Source of the DNA: JANQGH01 sp039177555
Lineage (GTDB): Bacteria > Pseudomonadota > Alphaproteobacteria > DSM-16000 > Inquilinaceae
Direction: 5' to 3'
NCBI GenBank assembly: GCA_039177555.1
Contig: JBCDFV010000084.1
Span: forward strand, 1-11,704
DNA: 11,704 nucleotides
Under the pieces are notes generated by a model. It was not told the origin of the DNA and ran no database searches. It saw only the letters and a program-made list of their open reading frames with translations. This document shows, piece after piece, positions 1-7,138 of this stretch (position 1 is the stretch's first letter; each line of letters begins with the position of its first letter). Position numbers and translations under genes: made by a program.

Positions 1-220
1 ACTGCAGCGTGGTTTCGCGCTTGATCCTTTCGATCGTTTCCAGCGTCTTTTCGCGGGTCGATCCACCCGCCCCATAGGTCACGGAGACGAAGTCGGGGTG
101 CAGCGGCGCCAGCCTTTCCAGGGTGGTCGCCAAGGTGGTTTCCATGCCCGGCGTCTTGGGCGGAAAGAACTCAAAGCTGACGATCGGTTCGCGGCTGGTG
201 GCGGCAATGGCGTTGGACAT
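1..220 (-). CDS. metF: 5,10-methylenetetrahydrofolate reductase, N-terminal part (cut by window edge)
   Basis: The first 73 codons of MetF are present; the 3' part lies outside the window. MetF is a cytosolic FAD enzyme that reduces methylene-THF to methyl-THF, the methyl donor for methionine synthesis. The N-terminus shows the family hallmark SFEFFPPKT (residues 15-23), whose Glu17 aligns with the catalytic Glu28 of E. coli MetF, and then the strand-turn FVSVTYGAGGSTR of the TIM barrel (about residues 45-57). The ATG at 220 lies 3 nt after the TGA of the upstream regulator gene. A good Shine-Dalgarno GGAGAGG (minus strand, 232-238) sits inside the end of that gene. The two genes are therefore almost certainly one transcript with coupled translation, which fits regulation of methionine metabolism by the upstream protein. 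Confidence 0.95.
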   Translation of the reverse strand, partial: MSNAIAATSREPIVSFEFFPPKTPGMETTLATTLERLAPLHPDFVSVTYGAGGSTREKTLETIERIKRETTLQ

Positions 221-223
221 GGC

Positions 224-1222
224 TCAGGCAACCTCTCCGCTGTCGCGCAGGTTGGGGTCGGGCGCTGCCGTGACGCGGGGCAACGGCTTCAGTTCCGCGC
301 TTTGGCGGCGTTTCGCGTTCCACAGCAGCACGGTCAAGCGGTCGCCCGGCAGGGCCAGGGGATCAGCCGCGTCGAAGCCGGTTTCGGCAAGCCATCGCCC
401 CATATCCGCAAGGTCGAACCCAAGCCAGCGATGGGCATGATCCTCGCGCAAACCATCCAGATCATGGCGGGCGAAATCCGCGATCAACAGCCGCCCGCCC
501 GGCTTCAGGACGCGGGCCGCCTCGGCCAGCGCCTCGGCTGGCCGGTCGATATAGTGCAAGACCTGATGCATGATCGCGACGTCCATGCTGGCGGCCGCCA
601 AGGGCAGCGCCAGAACATCGCCCTGGCGCACCTGGCAGTGTTTCAGCCCCGCCCGGTCCAAACCGGCGCGGGCGAGGGCCAGCATTTCGCGCGACTGGTC
701 GATGCCGACGGCCCGGTCGGCACGATCCGCCGTGATCGACAGCATGCGGCCGGTGCCGGTGCCGAGATCGACCAGGTTGCCGACCCGTCCGGACGGCAAG
801 GCGTCGCACATGGCGCGTTCGACCCGTTCGTCGTCCACATGCATACGGCGCAGCTCATCCCAATGATCGGCGTTTGCCCGGAAGTACGCCGCCGCCCGTT
901 CGGCCCGCGCGCGCCGGATCGCGTCGTGTCGCACCCGGTCTGAAAGAACCTGGCTGTCGTCGGCCGGCAACAGCGCGGTCAGCGCTTCGGCAAGCCGCCC
1001 GCCCTGGTCCCGATCGGCCAGCCGGAAATAGGCCGAGGTGCCCTCGCGATGACGCTCCAACAGGCCCGCATCGCACAGCAGCTTCAAATGCCGAGAGACG
1101 CGCGGCTGGCTCTGGCCGAGGATCTGGGTCAGTTCGCTGACCGTCAGCTCGCCATCGGCGCACAACGCCAAGATGCGCAAGCGCGTCGGTTCGGCGGCGG
1201 CCTTCAGGCCATTCAGCAACAT
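224..1222 (-). CDS. ArsR-family HTH regulator fused to SAM-dependent methyltransferase-like domain (SahR type)
   Basis: A protein of 332 aa with two domains. Residues 1-75 form an ArsR winged helix (AAEPTRLRILAL, then QSQPRVSRHLKLLCDAGLL as the recognition region, then a wing with HREGTSAYFRL). It lacks the ELCVCD metal site of arsenic and cadmium sensors. Residues about 130-300 form a class I methyltransferase fold with SAM-binding motif I VDLGTGTGRM (151-160), an acidic residue after the next strand (GIDQS, 173-177) and the post-II region VLKPGGRLLIADF. Proteobacterial SahR regulators have this architecture; they sense S-adenosylhomocysteine and control methionine-cycle genes. Position directly before metF supports that role, but SahR identity is inferred. 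The frame is open further upstream, to 1381, but that extension would run through the likely operator. I prefer ATG 1222. GTG 1228 is a real alternative, with GGGG 8 nt before it. TAT-independent, no signal peptide; cytosolic. Confidence 0.85.
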   Translation of the reverse strand: MLLNGLKAAAEPTRLRILALCADGELTVSELTQILGQSQPRVSRHLKLLCDAGLLERHREGTSAYFRLADRDQGGRLAEALTALLPADDSQVLSDRVRHDAIRRARAERAAAYFRANADHWDELRRMHVDDERVERAMCDALPSGRVGNLVDLGTGTGRMLSITADRADRAVGIDQSREMLALARAGLDRAGLKHCQVRQGDVLALPLAAASMDVAIMHQVLHYIDRPAEALAEAARVLKPGGRLLIADFARHDLDGLREDHAHRWLGFDLADMGRWLAETGFDAADPLALPGDRLTVLLWNAKRRQSAELKPLPRVTAAPDPNLRDSGEVA

Positions 1223-1299
1223 ATCCACGTCGGCAGCCCCGTCTTGCTGTCGAAGGAGCGGGACTCTTACGGCAACACGGATATGATTTCCAGAAAAAT

Positions 1300-1315
1300 A
1301 TAAAGATATGTTTAT
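1300..1315. promoter_or_regulatory. Operator-like near-palindrome, candidate autoregulatory SahR/ArsR site
   Basis: The sequence ATAAAGATATGTTTAT equals its own reverse complement except at one symmetric pair (G at 1305 and G at 1310), so 14 of 16 bases are symmetric about 1307/1308. It lies about 78 bp before the regulator start, where a promoter would be expected. It is the only strong AT-rich dyad in the region. ArsR-family dimers bind such dyads and commonly repress their own operons. A GATATG half element recurs at 1280-1285, 25 bp away from GATATG at 1305-1310. Binding by the neighbouring regulator is inference. Confidence 0.5.
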
Positions 1316-1462
1316 GAAAGACCTGATTGGCCGCGCATGTGTCGCGATACCGGACCTTGGCGGACACATTCTTGCCGCCAATGCCCCTCAGATCGCTTCT
1401 TTTGCTCATTGTGACCGCTGCCACACCCCAAAGCAGACGGATTAGCTAGACACTGTTGGGAT

Positions 1463-1477
1463 TGGCACTAGAGTTGC
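1463..1477 (+). promoter_or_regulatory. Sigma-54 (RpoN) -24/-12-like promoter upstream of mlaA
   Basis: TGGCAC at 1463-1468 and TTGC at 1474-1477 are separated by exactly 5 nt, as in the consensus TGGCACG-N4-TTGC, and are preceded by T as in YTGGCAC. The only departures are T in place of the G after TGGCAC and C in place of the final W. The GG and GC elements have the required spacing. The predicted start of transcription would be near 1489, about 56 nt before the mlaA ATG. No enhancer-binding-protein site or IHF site is obvious upstream, so the call rests on the consensus match alone. Confidence 0.4.
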
Positions 1478-1544
1478 CGCCGCACTCAGGCGAACGGTAA
1501 TGTCCTGAAAGATCAGTGAATCGCGGGCTGGATTGAGAACAGGC

Positions 1545-2390
1545 ATGACACATCGCACCCGACATCTCATGCGCCGAGGCGCGCGCGCGACCGCCGCGGG
1601 ATTGCTGTGCGGTCTGACCGTGGGCTGCGCCGCACCGCAGGCCCAGGTTGCCGACGCGGGCGAGGTCTACGACCCGCTGGAGCCGGTCAACCGGGTCATC
1701 TTCGACTTCAATACGGCCGTGGACGACGTCATCCTGGAGCCTGTCGCGCGCGGCTATGCCGAGATCGTGCCGCCACCGCTGCAAGACGGCGTGACCAACT
1801 TTCTGCGCAACCTGCGCACGCCGGTCATTTTCGCCAACGAAGTGCTGCAAGGCGATTGGGACGGCGCGGAAAACGCCGCCGCGCGCTTCTTCATCAACTC
1901 CATCGCAGGCGTCGGCGGACTGGTCGATATCGCCGAAATGAACGGTTACGCGTTCCAGGACGAGGATTTCGGCCAGACGCTGGCGGTCTGGGGCGTCGAG
2001 GAAGGCCCCTATCTGGTGATCCCCTTCCTGGGCCCGTCCAACTTCCGCGATGCGGTGGGTACTGCCGTCGACGCCTACGCCAATCCGTTCGACATCATCG
2101 CGGAACAGCATGAGGACGGCATCTGGTTCGTCGTGGGCCGCGGCATTCTGTCGGCGATCGACGCGCGGGCGCGCAACCTGGATACCATCGAGGATATTCG
2201 GGCGTCGTCGCTGGACTACTACGCCTCCGTCCGCTCGATCTATCAGCAGTTCCGCAACGCCCAGATCCGCGACAGCGAGGCAGAGGCGGAGGCCAGCTCC
2301 GATGCGCCGGGCGCCGATGAATTCATCACCCCGGGCGCACCAAGCGGCAGCGGCGACCTGCCCGGGGCCGACGACTTCGTTTCGCCGTAA
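1545..2390 (+). CDS. mlaA: MlaA (VacJ) outer-membrane lipoprotein of phospholipid-asymmetry system
   Basis: A protein of 281 aa. MlaA sits in the outer membrane, takes mislocalised phospholipid from the outer leaflet and passes it to periplasmic MlaC. The N-terminus is basic (MRRGAR), followed by a hydrophobic stretch and a lipobox-like LTVGC with Cys28 as the lipidation site. The -3 residue is Thr, so the box is not ideal. The family motif DPLEPVNRVIFDFN (43-56) follows, then RFFINSIAGVGGLVDIA and the GPYLVIPFLGPSNFRDAVG core. The last 40 or so residues are an acidic, Pro/Gly/Ser-rich tail with two copies of PGAD(E/D)F, a non-core extension. ATG 1545 is chosen; TTG 1533 and ATG 1569 are possible, and none has a strong Shine-Dalgarno. 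It is followed after 43 nt by mlaC on the same strand. Confidence 0.93.
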   Translation: MTHRTRHLMRRGARATAAGLLCGLTVGCAAPQAQVADAGEVYDPLEPVNRVIFDFNTAVDDVILEPVARGYAEIVPPPLQDGVTNFLRNLRTPVIFANEVLQGDWDGAENAAARFFINSIAGVGGLVDIAEMNGYAFQDEDFGQTLAVWGVEEGPYLVIPFLGPSNFRDAVGTAVDAYANPFDIIAEQHEDGIWFVVGRGILSAIDARARNLDTIEDIRASSLDYYASVRSIYQQFRNAQIRDSEAEAEASSDAPGADEFITPGAPSGSGDLPGADDFVSP

Positions 2391-2433
2391 TGGCCAACTA
2401 CTCAACTCTTTATCAGCGAAGGTGGAGCAAGGC

Positions 2434-3066
2434 ATGAACCGTCGCACGTTCTGCGGCCTGATGGCCGCCATGATGCTGTCCCTTGGCGCAACCGGCCTGG
2501 TGCGCACGGCGTCGGCGGAGGCCGACCAGGCCGCCGCGCGAAGCTTCATGCAGACCTTAGGCGACAACACGCTGTCGGTGTTGAGCAGCGACCCGACCTT
2601 CAATCAGGCGCTGCCGCAGCTACGGCCGCTGTTCGTCCAGAACTTCGACATGCCCACGATCGGGCGGTTCGTGCTAGGCCGGTATTGGAACCAGGCCACG
2701 CCCAGCCAGCAGACGACCTATACCGACCTGTTCACCGAGATGGTGGTGCGAACCTACACCCGCCGGTTCGTCGGCTATGATGTCGGCCAGACCTTCCAGA
2801 TCGACGGCAGCCGGGCCGACGGCGATAACGACGTGATCGTGCAGTCGCAGATCATCCAGACCGGCGGTGCGCCGCCGATCGCGGTTGACTGGCGGGTCCG
2901 CGACTATGGCGGCGGCACCTACAAGATCCTGGACGTGGTGATCGAAGGCGTCAGCATGGCCGCCACCCAACGCAGCGAGTTTTCCTCGATCATCCAGCGC
3001 AATGGCGGCTCGATCGACGCGCTGTTGAACCTGATGCAGGACAACGTCAACCAGGCCAGCGGTTAA
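2434..3066 (+). CDS. mlaC: MlaC / Ttg2-family periplasmic phospholipid-binding protein
   Basis: A protein of 210 aa of the toluene-tolerance Ttg2/MlaC family. MlaC shuttles phospholipid between the MlaA complex in the outer membrane and the MlaFEDB transporter in the inner membrane. The N-terminus (MNRRTFCGLMAAMMLSLG) is a signal peptide with likely cleavage after ASA (about residue 28). The twin arginine followed by x-Phe leaves room for Tat export. Conserved features include FMQTLGDNTLSVLS near the start of the mature part, a central GRFVLGRYWNQATPSQQ (helix before the lipid pocket), TYTRRFVGY and the VDWRVRD...YKILDVVIEGVSMAATQRSEF C-terminal block. ATG 2434 is fixed by a GGAG 6 nt upstream (2424-2427). 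The frame is open upstream to 2050, but that stretch is a shadow of mlaA. In some alphaproteobacteria related proteins are called HpnM, tied to hopanoid loci; no hopanoid gene is in this window. Confidence 0.92.
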   Translation: MNRRTFCGLMAAMMLSLGATGLVRTASAEADQAAARSFMQTLGDNTLSVLSSDPTFNQALPQLRPLFVQNFDMPTIGRFVLGRYWNQATPSQQTTYTDLFTEMVVRTYTRRFVGYDVGQTFQIDGSRADGDNDVIVQSQIIQTGGAPPIAVDWRVRDYGGGTYKILDVVIEGVSMAATQRSEFSSIIQRNGGSIDALLNLMQDNVNQASG

Positions 3067-3089
3067 CGCAGCGCCCTTATCGCGCGATA

Positions 3090-4769
<1,680 letters not shown>

Positions 4770-4785
4770 GGTCGTGATCGCTGCG

Positions 4786-4839
4786 TTAGGGCGAGGCTTC
4801 GGCGCGCGGGGCACCGGCGTCAATGAGGGTTCGAAACAT
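4786..4839 (-). CDS. Possible 17-codon leader ORF between the tRNA and ettA
   Basis: An ATG directly follows the encoded CCA of the tRNA and opens a 17-codon frame, MFRTLIDAGAPRAEASP, ending in TAA 16 nt before the ettA start. It has no Shine-Dalgarno, because the preceding bases are the tRNA itself. If the transcript is cut at the mature tRNA 3' end, the ettA mRNA would begin with this AUG, as a leaderless mRNA does. Chance is quite possible for so short a frame. It is out of frame with ettA. No similarity to a known leader peptide is recognised. Confidence 0.15.
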   Translation of the reverse strand: MFRTLIDAGAPRAEASP

Positions 4840-4916
4840 TGGTGGGCCCGGCAGGACTCGAACCTGCAACCAGACCGTTATGAGCGGTCGGCTCTAACCA
4901 ATTGAGCTACAGGCCC
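4840..4916 (-). tRNA. tRNA with anticodon CAU, probably tRNA-Ile2 (lysidine type), CCA encoded
   Basis: A full cloverleaf can be drawn on the minus strand: acceptor stem GGGCCTG/CGGGCCC (one U-G pair at 6-67), D-arm with AGCTC...GAGC, anticodon stem GACCG/CGGTC with loop CTCATAA, T-arm GCAGG-TTCGAGT-CCTGC, discriminator A and encoded CCA (4840-4842). The anticodon CAU is at 4880-4882. CAU can be initiator Met, elongator Met or Ile2, in which C34 becomes lysidine so that AUA is read. G1-C72 pairing argues against the initiator. C4-G69 and C5-G68 match the TilS recognition pairs known from E. coli tRNA-Ile2. I therefore prefer Ile2; elongator Met remains possible. Confidence 0.93.
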
Positions 4917-4921
4917 TCCGG

Positions 4922-4942
4922 CGACGGTGCTTAGCACCGTCG
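4922..4942 (-). terminator. Strong hairpin between rpoD and the tRNA (terminator or processing signal)
   Basis: Perfect 9-bp arms CGACGGTGC and GCACCGTCG flank a 3-nt loop. The hairpin lies 27 bp after the rpoD stop and 5 nt before the tRNA 5' end. There is no run of T after it on either strand, so it is not a classical Rho-independent terminator. It could protect the rpoD 3' end, slow transcription, or separate the rpoD message from the tRNA during RNase P processing. Confidence 0.4.
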
Positions 4943-4969
4943 AGCGGGATGTGCCAGATTGGAGATGAC

Positions 4970-5332
<363 letters not shown>

Positions 5333-6940
5333 CTATTCAAGCGGCATGGCAAGCTTCTCGGCAAGCTCCTCCGGCGTCGGCTCGCGGCCGATCTCATGCA
5401 GCATCTGGCGTGAGGTGCGGACCAGCTTGTTGATCGTCTCGATCATGTGGACCGGGATGCGGATGGTTCGCGCCTGGTCGGCGATCGAGCGGGTGATGGC
5501 CTGGCGGATCCACCAGGTGGCGTAGGTCGAGAACTTGTAGCCACGGCGATATTCGAATTTATCGACCGCCTTCATCAGGCCGATATTGCCTTCCTGGATC
5601 AGGTCCAGGAATTGCAGGCCGCGATTGGTGTATTTCTTGGCGATGGAGATCACCAGGCGCAGGTTGGCCTCGACCATCTCCTTCTTCGCCCGCCCGGCCT
5701 CGCGCTCGCCCTTCTGAACGGTCGAAACCACGCGCCGGAATTCGGCGATCGGCAGGGCCGCCCGCTCCGACAACGACCCGACGTCTGTTCTGATCTGGCT
5801 GATCTCGTCCGTATGACGGTCTACGAACGCGGACCATTTTTTGTCGAGCCCGCCGACATGCTCCACCCAGCTCGGGTCAAGCTCGCGGCCGTAATAGTTG
5901 TCGAGGAAGCTTTCGCGCGACACCTTGTTGTTCAGCGCCAGGCGGAGCAGCTTGCCTTCCATGCCGACGAGCGCGCGGTTCAAGCCGTAAAGCTGATCCA
6001 TCAACTGCTCGATGCGGTTGTTGTTGAGGTGGATGCCCTCCATCAACTCAACCAGCTGGTGCTTCAGCTTGCCGTACCGGACGTCGGACTGCTTGGCCGG
6101 CTTTTCGCCCTGCTGCATCTGCGCCATGCGCTGTTCCTGCAGCTTGTGCAGCTTGGCGTACGTCGCCTCGATCTTGTCGAAGGTCTCCAGAACGCGGGGC
6201 TTCAGCTCTTCTTCCATGGCCGACAACGACGGGCCACCCTCGTCATCGTCGTCATCGTCGCTGTTGTCGTTGTTGCCGTCGTTGTTGTCGCTGCTGTCGG
6301 AAGACTCGCCGTCCTCGTCGCCGTCCTCGGCCTCGTTGTCGTTGTCCGCCTCCATCGGCGCGCCACCGCTCTCGGGGCCGGCGCCGTAGGTCGCATCCAG
6401 ATCGATGATGTCGCGCAGCAACATCTTCTCGTCCTTCAGGGCGTTGTGCCACTGGATGATGGCGCGGATCGTCAGAGGCGATTCGCAAATGCCGCCGATC
6501 ATCATTTCCCGCCCGGCCTCGATGCGCTTGGCGATGGCGATCTCGCCCTCGCGGCTCAGCAGCTCGACCGAGCCCATTTCGCGCAGGTACATGCGTACGG
6601 GGTCGTCCGTACGCCCGACATCGTCGTCGTTCAGGTTGCCGGCGGAGCGGCCCTCTTCCTCCTCCTTATTGTCGGCGGAGGCGACGTCGTCCTGTTCCTC
6701 ATTCTCGATGACGTTGATGCCCATTTCCGACAGGGCGGCCATCACGTCCTCAATCTGCTCAGACGAGGTCTGGTCGGACGGCAAGACGGCGTTCAGCTCG
6801 TCATAGGTGACGTAGCCCCGCTCCTTCGCCCGTGCGATCAGCTTCTTGACCGCCTGGGCGGTCTTGTCCATCAGCGCGCCATCGGCGCTTTCTTCTTGCG
6901 TCTGGCTGGTTTCGGCCGTGTTGGTCGCCTTTGTGGCCAT
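5333..6940 (-). CDS. rpoD: Primary sigma factor RpoD (sigma-70), N-terminal part (regions 1.1-3), ended by premature TAG
   Basis: 535 codons of the housekeeping sigma factor, which directs RNA polymerase to -35/-10 promoters. Region 1.1 is at about 28-85 (VKKLIARAKERGYVTYDELN), region 1.2 at about 108-145 (DDPVRMYLREMGSVELLSREGE), and the non-conserved region at about 146-400 with a long acidic Asp/Glu/Asn/Ser insert (about 197-235). Region 2 is at 417-497, complete, with KFSTYATWWIRQAITRSIAD (melting and -10 recognition) and RTIRIPVHM. Region 3 starts at about 500 and runs to PTPEELAEKLAMPLE, where TAG stops it. Joined with the downstream part the length would be 656 codons, normal for alphaproteobacteria. 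ATG 6940 has AAGGGG about 10 nt before it. It is third in the yqeY-dnaG-rpoD cluster, with a 187-bp gap after dnaG that probably holds its own promoter; I see no clear -35/-10 there. As read, the product would lack region 4 and be non-functional at ordinary promoters. Confidence 0.93.
   Translation of the reverse strand: MATKATNTAETSQTQEESADGALMDKTAQAVKKLIARAKERGYVTYDELNAVLPSDQTSSEQIEDVMAALSEMGINVIENEEQDDVASADNKEEEEGRSAGNLNDDDVGRTDDPVRMYLREMGSVELLSREGEIAIAKRIEAGREMMIGGICESPLTIRAIIQWHNALKDEKMLLRDIIDLDATYGAGPESGGAPMEADNDNEAEDGDEDGESSDSSDNNDGNNDNSDDDDDDEGGPSLSAMEEELKPRVLETFDKIEATYAKLHKLQEQRMAQMQQGEKPAKQSDVRYGKLKHQLVELMEGIHLNNNRIEQLMDQLYGLNRALVGMEGKLLRLALNNKVSRESFLDNYYGRELDPSWVEHVGGLDKKWSAFVDRHTDEISQIRTDVGSLSERAALPIAEFRRVVSTVQKGEREAGRAKKEMVEANLRLVISIAKKYTNRGLQFLDLIQEGNIGLMKAVDKFEYRRGYKFSTYATWWIRQAITRSIADQARTIRIPVHMIETINKLVRTSRQMLHEIGREPTPEELAEKLAMPLE
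6239..6300. repeat. Trinucleotide-rich low-complexity tract inside rpoD
   Basis: The plus strand is a run of GTC/GTT/ATC triplets, including a tandem TCGTCATCG. On the coding strand it gives an Asp/Asn/Ser stretch with six Asp in a row. It lies in the non-conserved region of RpoD, where length varies between species, so it is a likely site of replication slippage in steps of 3 nt that keep the frame. Confidence 0.6.
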
Positions 6941-7120
6941 GCGACTGTCACCCCTTCATTCGCTTGTCGAGCGCGCCCTTGCCCCGAGCGTCTTGGCCCA
7001 AATCAACTTCGTTTCGCCGAGCGCGCCAGCCCTGAACACCGGCGCAATCGGCCTCAATACCCTGTTCGGCGCATGGTTACCAGCCCTCGGCAACCGCTTT
7101 GGTCTGCCCGAAAGACTCGC

Positions 7121-7138
7121 CGGCTTCTTAAGAAGCCG
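7121..7138. other. 18-bp perfect palindrome over the dnaG stop codon
   Basis: CGGCTTCTTAAGAAGCCG reads the same on both strands; the TAA stop of dnaG lies in its centre. As RNA it can form a 7-bp stem with a 4-nt loop, but no T-run follows it on the minus strand. It could be a weak terminator or attenuator between dnaG and rpoD, an RNA-processing point (the E. coli dnaG-rpoD message is cut at this junction), or a protein site. Confidence 0.45.

Larger units (their letters stand above)
1223..1544. other. Divergent intergenic region between the SahR-like gene and mlaA
   Basis: About 320 bp with no credible gene. It should hold promoters for both directions. The left part (about 1281-1318) is unusually AT-rich for this genome and carries a 16-bp near-palindrome, likely the control region of the leftward regulator-metF operon. 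The right part carries a sigma-54-like element facing mlaA. Positions 1341-1372 hold a weak inverted repeat (TGTGTC and GACACA arms about 20 nt apart) of unknown meaning. I looked for a SAM riboswitch before the regulator gene and saw no convincing one. Confidence 0.6.

Noticed and set aside
2050..2433. N-terminal extension of mlaC into mlaA.
   Set aside because: The stretch is mlaA read in another frame. The ATG at 2434 has a well-placed GGAG and begins a proper signal peptide.
1446..2603. A 385-codon minus-strand frame opposite mlaA.
   Set aside because: Shadow of mlaA and the mlaC start; the translation has no recognisable domain, whereas the plus strand carries clear MlaA and MlaC motifs.
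3067..3089. Bidirectional terminator between mlaC and ettA.
   Set aside because: There are small dyads (ATCGCGCGAT and CGATATTATCG) but they overlap, are short and lack a T-run.
4922..4942. Classical Rho-independent terminator for rpoD.
   Set aside because: The stem is strong but no T-run follows on either strand; kept only as a hairpin of uncertain role.
5333..5335. Global recoding of TAG as a sense codon (to explain the rpoD stop).
   Set aside because: rpoD itself and carA end in TAG exactly where their families end, so TAG acts as a stop in this genome. The nearby tRNA has anticodon CAU, not CUA.
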